A stretch of 64,000 nucleotides of DNA, taken from contig NZ_JBHLWI010000009.1 of the NCBI RefSeq assembly GCF_042432905.1, positions 1-64,000 on the forward strand, written 5' to 3'. Source of the stretch: Fontibacter flavus. Its GTDB lineage: Bacteria > Bacteroidota > Bacteroidia > Cytophagales > Cyclobacteriaceae. Positions 54,226 to 62,513 of this stretch are shown piece after piece (within the stretch, counting starts at the first letter, position 1; the number at the start of each line of letters is the position of its first letter). Below the pieces are notes generated by a model. The model saw only the letters and a program-made list of their open reading frames with translations. It made no database searches and was not told the DNA's origin. The position numbers and the translations under genes were made by a program.

Positions 54226-56184
54226 TTATTCAGCTTCTCCGGTGGAGTATTTAATTGCAGTGCTACTGCCTGCAGGAGATACCCTGAGATAACCTTGCAT
54301 TTCTTGGTGCAATGCAGAACAGAAGTCTGTACAATAGAATGGGAAAACACCAACTCTATCTGGAACCCATTTTAATGTAGCGGTTTCACCTGGCATTACA
54401 AGAAGTTCGGCAGTATTGGCACCTTTGATGGCAAATCCGTGCGGTACATCCCAGTCCTGTTCAAGGTTAGTCACGTGGAAGTACACTTCATCTCCAACTC
54501 TGATACCTTCAATATTATCAGGTCGGAAGTTGGAACGTATAGTGGTCATGTAAATATGGACCTTGTTGCCATCTCTTTCCACTCTGGCATCATTGATTCC
54601 TTTAAGTGCCCTTGGGTGGTTGTTATTTTCCAAAGGATAGAATTTCACTTGCTTGTCTTTGATCAATGAAGCTGGGAAGGCTTCAGCATAGTGTGGTTCA
54701 CCTATAGTGGGAAAGTCAAGCAAAAGTTGCATCTTATCTCCAGAAATATCATATAGCTGTGCTGAGTGAGCCAATTCTGGTCCTGTTGGAAGATATCTGT
54801 CTTTGGTAATTTTGTTGTAGGCAACCATGTACTTTCCATGAGGCTTACCGGTAGGTCCGCCAGGAATCATCAAGTGACCTACAGAATAGTAAGTAGGAAC
54901 TCTGTCCAATACTTGCAGTGTTTCGATATTCCATTTTACCACTTCAGAAGATACGAACATCGAGGTATAAGCATTTCCTTTTCCATCGAATTCAGTGTGC
55001 AATGGTCCCAAACCAGGTTTTTCAACTTCACCGTGTAATACAGATTCATATCTTAAAACAGGCATTCCATCGACTGACCCTTCAAAATCTTCATTTTCAA
55101 TTGCCGCAAGCATTTTTGTGAAAGAGAATACAGGGATGATGGCGGCCAATTTACCACTACCGATAATGTATTCACCGCTTGGGTCAGTATCAGTACCATG
55201 TGGAGATTTTGGACATGGAATGAAATAGATGATGTCTTTCAACTCTCTAGGATCCAGTGAAAGCACTTCTTCTTTGATGACAGAAGTGGCCATATGGGTA
55301 TCTTCATTCCACTTGTTATGGGCATACTTGGCTTTTACCTTTTTACCTTTTCCTGCTTTGATATACTCTTCGGCTTTTTTCCAGTTTACAGCCATGATAA
55401 AGTCCTTGTCCTTTTGGGAAGCATTTACTTCCAATAAGGTGTGGGCCATTTCAGTGTTGTAGGTTGAGAAGAAGAACCATCCATGGGATTTTTTCTTACC
55501 TGCCCTTGCCAAGTCAAAGTTAAATGGAGGTGCTTCCAATTGGAAAGCAATATCCATGTCACCATGATCTTTGTCTACAGAGATAAAAGAAATAGTGCCC
55601 CTGAAATTTTCTTTATAAGTATCAATAGGAACATCCCTGTTGTCACCTGTTGGAACAGAGAATCTGGTGCCTGCTACCACATACTCCGTGTTTTCAGTAA
55701 TGAAGGGAGAGGAATGGTTGCCCGCAGAATTTGGGATTTCCAGTATTTCTACTGTTTTGAATGAAGTCAGGTCAACTCTTGCAATCCTTGGAGTATTGTT
55801 AGCATTGCCAAATGCCCATCTGGCATCATGTTCTGCATTTGTGGTGGAAATGGCGATGTGGTGCAAATCATCCCATGGTACGAAACCATGAGCTGTGTTC
55901 AACATTGGCTTTGATTCTTCGGAAAATCCCCAACCGTTTTCAGGGTGAACTGAGAAAACCGGAAGAATTTTAAATACCCTTCCTGAAGGAAGACCAACTA
56001 CAGACATCTGTCCGTTGAAACCACCGGATACTATGTTGTAGAATTCATCGTGTTGGCCTGGGGCCACATATACTTTACTGGCGGCATCTCCCGAAAGTGC
56101 AGATTGTGCACCTTTCGGCTTACAGCCAGGGGCAAAAGCGATTGCTATCGCAGCTCCTGCCAATAACCAAAATTTTGTTTTCAT
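54226..56184 (-). CDS. nosZ: Nitrous-oxide reductase, clade II (Sec-type)
   Basis: 652 residues. It reduces N2O to N2 in the periplasm. The signal is Sec-like (WLLAGAAIAIAFAPGC) without a twin arginine, as in clade II, and has a possible lipobox Cys21. Histidine motifs for the CuZ cluster are visible: DDLHHIAISTTNAEHD, PLHTEFDGKGNAYTS, CPKSPHGTDTDPSGEYI and GKPHGKYMVAY. The C-terminal cupredoxin holds the CuA site (C618, C622, H626, M629 in CTDFCSALHQEM, with His in DVPHGFAIKG). It is followed by the accessory genes and preceded by the membrane-cytochrome fusion, which probably feeds it electrons. Confidence 0.96.
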   Translation of the reverse strand: MKTKFWLLAGAAIAIAFAPGCKPKGAQSALSGDAASKVYVAPGQHDEFYNIVSGGFNGQMSVVGLPSGRVFKILPVFSVHPENGWGFSEESKPMLNTAHGFVPWDDLHHIAISTTNAEHDARWAFGNANNTPRIARVDLTSFKTVEILEIPNSAGNHSSPFITENTEYVVAGTRFSVPTGDNRDVPIDTYKENFRGTISFISVDKDHGDMDIAFQLEAPPFNFDLARAGKKKSHGWFFFSTYNTEMAHTLLEVNASQKDKDFIMAVNWKKAEEYIKAGKGKKVKAKYAHNKWNEDTHMATSVIKEEVLSLDPRELKDIIYFIPCPKSPHGTDTDPSGEYIIGSGKLAAIIPVFSFTKMLAAIENEDFEGSVDGMPVLRYESVLHGEVEKPGLGPLHTEFDGKGNAYTSMFVSSEVVKWNIETLQVLDRVPTYYSVGHLMIPGGPTGKPHGKYMVAYNKITKDRYLPTGPELAHSAQLYDISGDKMQLLLDFPTIGEPHYAEAFPASLIKDKQVKFYPLENNNHPRALKGINDARVERDGNKVHIYMTTIRSNFRPDNIEGIRVGDEVYFHVTNLEQDWDVPHGFAIKGANTAELLVMPGETATLKWVPDRVGVFPFYCTDFCSALHQEMQGYLRVSPAGSSTAIKYSTGEAE

Positions 56185-56206
56185 TTTAATTGGGGTTTTG
56201 GATTGT

Positions 56207-58048
56207 TTATTTTAATGCAGCATCCATGCTGCCAGTTTTTTCAAGGTCATTCTTTCTTAGGAATTCCAAAATATCTCTGGAATCACCTATAGAAATATTC
56301 TGGTTTGGCATCCTGGTCAAACATTCTTCCAAGAGGGCCTGTGCTACCGGATCTTCATCCAGCATCACGTCTACATTGGTGATCATGTTCATGATCCACT
56401 CTGGTCTTCTTCTAGAAGTAACTCCTTGGAAACCAGGTCCAACAACTCTTTTGTCATTAAGTTGATGGCAGGCTGTACACTTCATGTCCACTATGGCTTT
56501 GCCTTTACTGGCCATAGCTTCATCTATACCCTCTCCCAGATCCACGCTTCGAATTTCTCCTACACCTTTGGGATCAGCTTGCTTTTCTGTTGTCTGTGCA
56601 CTTGGTGGGGTATATGTTCCTTGGCTTTCATTACTGCCACCTCCACAACTGGTCATCAGAAGTAATGCTACTCCAAATGACATGAGCATTGTACTTTTCA
56701 TAGTTTTTCTGTTTATTAAGATTTGGGTATTATTTTTCATAATTTGAATGGTTTGTTCACTTGTTTTTAGGGTATTGTTTTTTCTAAATATGTCTGTCAA
56801 AATCAGGATCAAGCCGATTGGGAAAAAGATTGAGCTTAGAAAAAGAAATAGGTAGTAGTTTGGGAGGAATCCCATTTTAGCCCATATTAAAGTTCCCTGT
56901 CCAAGGATCAGGATTTCTGTTAGAATAAAACCTAAGGATAAGGAAAACCATCCCCACTTGGAAAGGGAGCTAATCGGAAGGACTTGGTTTTTCAGGGAAT
57001 AGGCCCCCAATCCAAATGTTATAGCGCCAAGCATAACCAAATGAACAAAACCAATAACATACATTCGGATGGTATAGGCAATGGTCGCCACGTCAGGGAT
57101 TACCAAGGCTACTTGAATAGCTGCTTTTAAAACAAGGCTAAATAAGCCTAAATACATCACCCTGTTGATCCAACTGTTTGGAATGCTGAAATTTGGAAAA
57201 GCTTGTTGGACATAAGGTTTGAGAATCCAATAATATGCAATGGCCTGAAGGATAACACCCACTGCGTTGATTAAAAAAAGACCTCGGATAGGTGTACTCC
57301 AGGAAACAGCAAGTGCATAAGTGAGCAGCAAGGAGAAGTGTAAGATCCATGCTTTGACTTGTGAAAACGCAATACCCCAGCCCTTGATTTCCAATTGATA
57401 GGCTAGAATGCCCAATAAGGCATAGACAAACCAACCATTCAGCTGAAAGTGCAAAAACCACTGCACACTCATAAAATAAAGTGGGTGTAATCTTCCCAAA
57501 GTTGCCCCAATAGGTGCAACAGCCCATAGGCCAATACTTGAGATCAGCATCCAGATAAGCGCAAATTTGATCAGATATGTACCGGTGCTTTTCTCAGCTT
57601 TGGCTAAATCCTTTAAGAAATGAAAGGCAAAAACATAACTGATCAGCAGGTGAATGGTAGAAAAAGTAATGCTAAAAAGGCCATACCCTTGAACGGGAAA
57701 ACTTAATAGCATGCCAATATTCGCCAGAACTGTACCGAATAGTAACTTTTTGTATAACCTAAGCCTTTCCTGATTTTTTACAAAAGTGAAGACCAAAATC
57801 CCGGTTACCAACAAATAGCCCCAACCAAGTAATGCTATATGTGAGTGTGCATGGAGTATATTTTTGTATTCAATAGCCTCAAAGACACTACCTACAAAAA
57901 AATACCTCATCAACAATCCCAAAAGTGACGCCATTAGGAAAAAGAATACCGCCCAACGCATTGAAGACAAAGTAAAACCTTCATTTCTGACTGATTTAAA
58001 TTGCTGTTGTTCAATATGTATTTGGACTGTTTCCATGTTCTTATGCAT
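56207..58048 (-). CDS. Fusion of an oxidase-like membrane protein and a lipoprotein cytochrome c
   Basis: 613 residues in one frame. Residues about 25-420 have about 12 spans with HAHSHIALLGWGY, HFQLNGWFVY and other histidines, and resemble a short heme-copper-oxidase subunit I-like protein. A polar linker leads to residue 450, where MKSTMLMSFGVALLLMTSC is a complete lipoprotein signal (Cys468). A class I cytochrome c follows (heme C524-C527-H528 in MKCTACHQL, Met ligand region TRMPNQNIS). The reading frame between the parts has no stop. The start ATG at 58048 overlaps the RIC stop by 8 bases (58036 is an alternative). The cytochrome is likely the electron donor to NosZ. Confidence 0.85.
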   Translation of the reverse strand: MHKNMETVQIHIEQQQFKSVRNEGFTLSSMRWAVFFFLMASLLGLLMRYFFVGSVFEAIEYKNILHAHSHIALLGWGYLLVTGILVFTFVKNQERLRLYKKLLFGTVLANIGMLLSFPVQGYGLFSITFSTIHLLISYVFAFHFLKDLAKAEKSTGTYLIKFALIWMLISSIGLWAVAPIGATLGRLHPLYFMSVQWFLHFQLNGWFVYALLGILAYQLEIKGWGIAFSQVKAWILHFSLLLTYALAVSWSTPIRGLFLINAVGVILQAIAYYWILKPYVQQAFPNFSIPNSWINRVMYLGLFSLVLKAAIQVALVIPDVATIAYTIRMYVIGFVHLVMLGAITFGLGAYSLKNQVLPISSLSKWGWFSLSLGFILTEILILGQGTLIWAKMGFLPNYYLFLFLSSIFFPIGLILILTDIFRKNNTLKTSEQTIQIMKNNTQILINRKTMKSTMLMSFGVALLLMTSCGGGSNESQGTYTPPSAQTTEKQADPKGVGEIRSVDLGEGIDEAMASKGKAIVDMKCTACHQLNDKRVVGPGFQGVTSRRRPEWIMNMITNVDVMLDEDPVAQALLEECLTRMPNQNISIGDSRDILEFLRKNDLEKTGSMDAALK

Positions 58049-58760
58049 TCATTTGGTTATAAAGCGCAATGGCTTTTGGAAATAAGATGTTGTTTTCAAG
58101 ATGAATGTGGGTATGAAGGTCTTCTTCGAATTCCTTTAGCATGGCAAATGCTACCCTGTAAGTTTGACAGCCATCTGAAGGAGTCATATAATTTTTGCAG
58201 AGCTTTGATATTTGTCTAAATCGCTCTCCTTCCATGTCATGGTCTTCTTCCATCATATGTATTGGGTTTTCTATATGCCCAAAGTGAGGTTTTGATAAAT
58301 GAAAGTGGCTGGAGTTGGCCTCATCCATGGCTTTGATATAGGGGAAGAGTATTAATTCTTCTTTTTTGAGATGTGCCGATAGGGCTTCAGCTGCGGCAAA
58401 AAACAAATCTTTGATTGTATGAAGTTCAGGATGCCTTTCCCCATGAACATGTGCAATCTTTTGTAGGTATGCCTTCAAGGAAGGGATACTGTTTTCTACA
58501 TAGTGATGATGGTTACTGATAATATAGTCTATGAGCTGGGTAAGACTGAATTCAGAGTAGTGGACTTCTTCCGGGTTGTTGAATTCTGTTTCCAGTTCTT
58601 TTGTAATGCTTTCCAGTGAAATACCATTCTTTGCACATGCTGCTTCCAAAGTAATGCCTCCTTTGCAGCAGAAATCGATACCATAATTGGTAAATACCTT
58701 GGCAGTTCTGAAATTTTCAGCCACAATTCCTCCAACTTTTTTTTGTGCGATGGTGCTCAT
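58041..58760 (-). CDS. RIC family iron-sulfur cluster repair di-iron protein (YtfE/ScdA)
   Basis: 239 residues. An N-terminal ScdA_N domain with the motif YGIDFCCKGGITLEAAC precedes a hemerythrin-like four-helix domain with histidines in NHHHYVENSIP, HGERHPELHTI, LKKEELILFPYI and EEDHDMEGERF. RIC proteins repair Fe-S clusters damaged by nitric oxide, apt in a denitrification locus. It overlaps the fusion gene by 8 bases and heads the nos operon. A palindrome shared with the Rrf2 promoter lies 25-40 bases before its ATG. Confidence 0.93.
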   Translation of the reverse strand: MSTIAQKKVGGIVAENFRTAKVFTNYGIDFCCKGGITLEAACAKNGISLESITKELETEFNNPEEVHYSEFSLTQLIDYIISNHHHYVENSIPSLKAYLQKIAHVHGERHPELHTIKDLFFAAAEALSAHLKKEELILFPYIKAMDEANSSHFHLSKPHFGHIENPIHMMEEDHDMEGERFRQISKLCKNYMTPSDGCQTYRVAFAMLKEFEEDLHTHIHLENNILFPKAIALYNQMNA

Positions 58761-58783
58761 GGACTATTAATTTAATGAATATT

Positions 58784-58812
58784 AGGATATTTTACTCCTT
58801 TAATCGGTTAAA
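58784..58812. promoter_or_regulatory. Candidate operator in front of the RIC-nos operon
   Basis: AGGATATTTTACTCCT (58784-58799) is a near palindrome. It matches 13 of 16 bases of the reverse complement of the site at 59298-59313 upstream of the Rrf2 gene. Directly next to it TTTAATCGGTTAAA (58799-58812) is a second inverted repeat (TTTAA-N4-TTAAA). They sit 24-52 bases before the RIC start codon. Confidence 0.5.
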
Positions 58813-58822
58813 TTTTTTGTTA

Positions 58823-59254
58823 TCAATACTTTAAGAAACTAATTCCTATGTTGACACGGTCTGCGACATCCCTCAAGCTTGTGGTCAGTAACATCCCTGT
58901 CAGATGGTCCCTGATGGCTTTAAACTTATGATGGACAGGGCAGGGGTGGTCTTCTGAACAGTTTTCAAAGCCCAATGCGCAACCCACGAATAACATATCT
59001 CCATCAATGGAATGGACGATTTGTGCAAGGAATATATTTTCAGGCTTTCCATTTAAAGCAAAACCACCATGGGGACCTTTTATTGAATTCAACAAGTCAT
59101 CCTTGACCAAAGTCTGTAATATTTTAGCAGTGAAAGCTTCTGGAGAATTGATAGCCTTCGCAATATCTTTCAATCCAGCCCTTTCCAATCCTTCGGGAAG
59201 GGTGGCAATGTAGATCATCGCATTGATAGCATATTTGCAGGCTTTGGAAAACAT
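58823..59254 (-). CDS. Rrf2 family regulator, NsrR-like
   Basis: 143 residues. The winged helix begins at once (MFSKACKYAINAMIYIATLP). The three-cysteine ligand set of the Fe-S Rrf2 proteins is present in FVGCALGFENCSEDHPCPVH, the spacing seen in NsrR/RirA-type sensors. It probably holds an NO- or oxygen-sensitive cluster and controls the neighbouring RIC-nos operon. It is 62 bases upstream of that operon on the same strand and is preceded by a good promoter. NsrR versus another Rrf2 subfamily cannot be settled from the sequence alone. Confidence 0.88.
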   Translation of the reverse strand: MFSKACKYAINAMIYIATLPEGLERAGLKDIAKAINSPEAFTAKILQTLVKDDLLNSIKGPHGGFALNGKPENIFLAQIVHSIDGDMLFVGCALGFENCSEDHPCPVHHKFKAIRDHLTGMLLTTSLRDVADRVNIGISFLKY

Positions 59255-59270
59255 AGTACCTCTTGATTAC

Positions 59271-59313
59271 AGGACAAATATATCTTCTTTTTTATAAAGG
59301 ACAAAAATATCCG
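59271..59313 (-). promoter_or_regulatory. Rrf2 gene promoter with two palindromic operator-like sites
   Basis: On the minus strand TTTG (59305-59302), then 19 bases, then TATATTTG (59282-59275), which is an exact -33/-7 pair of the Bacteroidota kind. Both boxes are embedded in similar near-palindromes, AGGACAAATATATCTT (59271-59286) and AGGACAAAAATATCCG (59298-59313), whose starts are 27 bases apart. Binding of the gene product here would block its own transcription. Confidence 0.65.
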
Positions 59314-59420
59314 ATAATCTTTTTTAAAAAATAGTTAAGTATTTTTTTTTCATTGTTTTCTCCGCATTAAACTTAGATCGTATAGAAATAAAAAAGGGTA
59401 GAGCAGAGGATCAGTAGGAA

Positions 59421-59454
59421 TAAAAAAACCGAAATAACTTATCTGCTACTTCGG
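59421..59454 (-). terminator. Terminator of the molybdenum-cofactor operon
   Basis: On the minus strand CCGAA (59454-59450) pairs with TTCGG (59433-59429), with partial extension, followed by TTTTTTT. It lies about 50 bases after the MoaCB stop codon. Confidence 0.6.
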
Positions 59455-59506
59455 CTTATTAATTGAATAGTAATCTTAAATGCAAAACAGAGACAGTGTT
59501 GATTTT

Positions 59507-60418
59507 CTATTCATGTCTACTTCCTTCCATTACCTTAAATATATGCAAAGCTGCAGGGAAAATGGCATCCATTGATTCTGCCGCACCTCTAGTAGATCCT
59601 GGTAAAGCCAATACCAGTGATTGTCCAATTTGTCCAGCCACACTTCTTGAAAGCATGGCCATAGGCATGCGTTGTTGCCCATAGTTCCTAATTGCTTCTT
59701 CAATTCCAGGTATGGTTCTTTCTACAAGTGGCTTTAGTGCTTCAGGCGTCACATCCCTAGGGGATAGTCCAGTTCCTCCTGTAAAAATGATCAGGTCAAT
59801 GCCTTTTTCGCTGTAAGTTTTTGCTTTATCCTGAATTTGGTCAAATTCGTCCGGAATGATACTGTATTCATAGATGTTGACCTGATACTTTTTCAGTTTT
59901 TCGATTATGGCTTTTCCAGCCTTATCTTCTCCTGCACCATTTGAGATTTTGTCCGAGCAAACTATTACAGCTGCTTGTAAACCTTCCTTGATCTGCTTGC
60001 CAAAATCCGATTTTCCCCCTCTCTTTTCCAATAATTTGATCTGCTCAATACTGATTCCTTTATCAATCGGCTTCAGCATATCGTACATCGTCAGTGCCAC
60101 TACGGATGCAGCATGCATGGCTTCCACTTCAACACCTGTCTTGTAAATGGTGTGAATTTCAGCAAACACAAATATAGATAGTCCTTCCACTTTATAACTG
60201 ATGGCAGTATATTCAATCGGCAAAGGATGACAGTCAGGAATCATGTCAGAAGTTCTTTTGGCTGCAAAAAGTCCAGCCACTTTGGCCATTTCAAAAACAT
60301 CACCTTTAGGTACTTTTTTGTTCAGTACAGCATCAATGGTATGCTGAGAACTTACTTGTACTATGGCTTGGGCTATTGCTTTTCTTAAGGTGGGTGATTT
60401 ATGTGTAATGTCTACCAT
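59507..60418 (-). CDS. moaCB: Bifunctional MoaC-MoaB molybdopterin biosynthesis protein
   Basis: 303 residues. Residues 1-about 150 are MoaC (MVDITHKSPTLRKAIA, PDCHPLPIEYTA, EVEAMHAASVVALTMYDML), which with MoaA makes cyclic pyranopterin monophosphate. The second half is a MoaB/MogA-like domain (AVIVCSDKISNGAGEDKAG, IIFTGGTGLSPRDVTPEAL), which adenylates molybdopterin. The fusion is typical of Bacteroidota. It is the last gene of the Moco operon, 111 bases after moaE. Confidence 0.94.
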   Translation of the reverse strand: MVDITHKSPTLRKAIAQAIVQVSSQHTIDAVLNKKVPKGDVFEMAKVAGLFAAKRTSDMIPDCHPLPIEYTAISYKVEGLSIFVFAEIHTIYKTGVEVEAMHAASVVALTMYDMLKPIDKGISIEQIKLLEKRGGKSDFGKQIKEGLQAAVIVCSDKISNGAGEDKAGKAIIEKLKKYQVNIYEYSIIPDEFDQIQDKAKTYSEKGIDLIIFTGGTGLSPRDVTPEALKPLVERTIPGIEEAIRNYGQQRMPMAMLSRSVAGQIGQSLVLALPGSTRGAAESMDAIFPAALHIFKVMEGSRHE

Positions 60419-60529
60419 TTTTGGGTAAGGTTAGAAATTATTGATCAGGAAAAACCGAATAGGGATAAATGAATATCAATCGCCAACATTCATCATTGGA
60501 GAAAATTGAAGAAATTTTGAAAGTGTTTT

Positions 60530-60976
60530 TTAGGTATTTTCTTTCCAAACTGACTGCTCATTGTCGATGAGCTCTTTTCCCCAGATGGGTAACTCTTTCT
60601 TAATACGTTCTACCAGTTCTTCGCAGGCATCCATGGCTGCTTTACGGTGTTTGGAAGAGGTGAAGACAAACAGGCAGATTTCCCCGGTTTTAACTTCCCC
60701 TAAACTGTGGTAGATATGCATGCAGGTCAGTGGGTATTTTTTAAAAATGGCCTCCCGGATTTCAAATGCTTTCTCCAATGCCATTTCTTCGTATGCAGTA
60801 TAGTCGATGGCATATACCTTTCCCCCCTCTTTTCCATCGGCCCTTACTTGGCCCAAAAAGATACTGTGTCCACCGATATCAGTTTTAGTACTGTGATTAG
60901 CGATTGACTTGGCTATTTTTTCAGGTGAAATAGCGCCTTGAACAAATATGTTTTTAGGTGTTCTTGTCTTTTCCAT
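60530..60976 (-). CDS. moaE: Molybdopterin synthase catalytic subunit
   Basis: 148 residues. MoaE joins with MoaD to put the dithiolene sulfurs on precursor Z. Recognised from HSIFLGQVRADGKEGGKVYA, IYHSLGEVKTGEICLFVFTS, HRKAAMDACEELVERIK and the C-terminal PIWGKELIDNEQSVW. It lies 9 bases after the MoeB-rhodanese gene. Confidence 0.94.
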   Translation of the reverse strand: MEKTRTPKNIFVQGAISPEKIAKSIANHSTKTDIGGHSIFLGQVRADGKEGGKVYAIDYTAYEEMALEKAFEIREAIFKKYPLTCMHIYHSLGEVKTGEICLFVFTSSKHRKAAMDACEELVERIKKELPIWGKELIDNEQSVWKENT

Positions 60977-60985
60977 TTTTCAAAT

Positions 60986-62071
60986 TTAATAAATAGGGGC
61001 AGAAGGCGACTCTATGCCACCTACTACAGAATAAATGTTTTTTCCTGCGAATTTCTGTTTCAACATTTTACAGGCCTTTAGGCTTCTGATGCCACTCTGA
61101 CAGAACAGAATAAGGGGATCTCCCTCAAAAAGTTTGGAATCATTTTCCATTATTCTTTCCAGAGGAACGGTCAGGTGAGGAAAATTTTTCAATTTTGGCA
61201 ACTCATCCCTTTCCCTGACATCCACCAAAACAGCTTTTGGTTTTCCTTTCAATAATTCCAGTGCCTCATTCCATAAAATACTGTCTGCTGCGCCGCAAGC
61301 TAGTGCATAATCTATGTTTTCGAATTCGGTAATTGATTTTGGAATCAGTAATTGACCCTGTTGATTCTTTTCTAATTCTAAGGTGTAGGTTTGATGATGC
61401 ATCAGGTTATAAATCAACATTTTGTTGATTAAAGGATAATCATAACCTGTGAGGTATTTGATCGCTTCTGTGGCCTGCATGGCGCCTATGATTCCTGGCA
61501 AAACACCCAGGACCCCAGTTTCACTGCAATTGGGAATTTCATGAGCTTTCGGTGGGTCAGGAAAGACATCCCGATAGGAGATAGGTTTTTGAAGGTCAGC
61601 ATTGAATATAGCCACTTGTCCCTCATTCTGATAAATGGCCCCAAAAATCAAAGGTTTGCCCAATAGGACGCAGGCATCATTGACCAAGTACCTGGTCGGG
61701 AAATTATCCGTTCCGTCTATAATAAGGTCATAAGATGACAATACTTTAATCGCATTGGATGTAGAAAGGAATTCAGGTATGCAGTTGATTTTCAGGTCTA
61801 AATATTTGGATTTAAGAAAATGGGCAGCAGCTTCCGCTTTATTAATCCCGACATCTCCTTCTCCAAACAATACTTGCCTGTTGAGGTTCGAGATGCTCAC
61901 TATATCACCATCTATGATGCCTAATGTGCCTACACCTGCCGCCGCCAGGTACAAGAGAACAGGGCAACCCAATCCTCCAGCGCCAATCACCAAGACTTTG
62001 GCATCCTTCAGCTTTTTCTGCTTTTCTTTTCCAAAACCAGGCAATATGTATTGTCTTTCAAATCTGTCCAT
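60986..62071 (-). CDS. moeB: MoeB/ThiF-type adenylyltransferase with C-terminal rhodanese domain
   Basis: 361 residues. The E1-like domain has DAKVLVIGAGGLGCPVLLYL (ATP site) and GTDNFPTRYLVNDAC. A rhodanese domain follows (residues about 265-355: AVLVDVRERDELPKL, then LILFCQSGIRSLKACKML with active-site Cys). It activates the MoaD C-terminus, and the rhodanese may deliver the sulfur. It starts one base after the MoaD stop codon, a tight coupling. Confidence 0.94.
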   Translation of the reverse strand: MDRFERQYILPGFGKEKQKKLKDAKVLVIGAGGLGCPVLLYLAAAGVGTLGIIDGDIVSISNLNRQVLFGEGDVGINKAEAAAHFLKSKYLDLKINCIPEFLSTSNAIKVLSSYDLIIDGTDNFPTRYLVNDACVLLGKPLIFGAIYQNEGQVAIFNADLQKPISYRDVFPDPPKAHEIPNCSETGVLGVLPGIIGAMQATEAIKYLTGYDYPLINKMLIYNLMHHQTYTLELEKNQQGQLLIPKSITEFENIDYALACGAADSILWNEALELLKGKPKAVLVDVRERDELPKLKNFPHLTVPLERIMENDSKLFEGDPLILFCQSGIRSLKACKMLKQKFAGKNIYSVVGGIESPSAPIY

Positions 62072-62072
62072 T

Positions 62073-62339
62073 TCATCCTCCAGAGAAAGGTGGTAATAAG
62101 GCTACTTCTGCACCACTTGGAATTGGGGTGTTTCCATGTGCTTGTTTTTTATTGACGGCTATGCTGAATTTGATATGCTGAAGTTCTGGATATTGTTGGT
62201 GCAGAAATCCCAAAAGGATATCTGTATTGGGTATGTTCTCCAATAATAATTGCTGAGTTTTAATTTTGTCGGCTATCATTCCAAAAGCCAATACTTTTAT
62301 TTGCTGATTGATTTTTTCCATTTCTGAAGCATAATACAT
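62073..62339 (-). CDS. moaD: MoaD family sulfur carrier
   Basis: 88 residues, ubiquitin-like. It ends in the required Gly-Gly (LPPFSGG) and begins MYYASEMEKINQQIKVLAFG. It carries the thiocarboxylate used by MoaE and is activated by the MoeB protein coded next. The stop is followed by a single base and then the MoeB ATG. A 174-base spacer separates it from the TauE-like gene, so a promoter may lie there. Confidence 0.88.
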   Translation of the reverse strand: MYYASEMEKINQQIKVLAFGMIADKIKTQQLLLENIPNTDILLGFLHQQYPELQHIKFSIAVNKKQAHGNTPIPSGAEVALLPPFSGG

Positions 62340-62513
62340 TCTTATTAAATTCGTCTTAGAGGTCAGTTATCTGTAGACATTTGACTTTATGAGCGGGAAA
62401 AGCTATAAGATGAATACGTTTTGATCCTTCAAATGATTTATGTTTGAGCCGATTTTTGACCTCGTTTGTAAGTATTTAGCCTTAATTTAATCATTTCTCT
62501 TCTATTTCCCCTC

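Noticed and set aside
58799..58812. TTTAATCGGTTAAA as an FNR site
   Set aside because: It is an inverted repeat but does not match TTGAT-N4-ATCAA, so I mention it only as a neighbouring palindrome.
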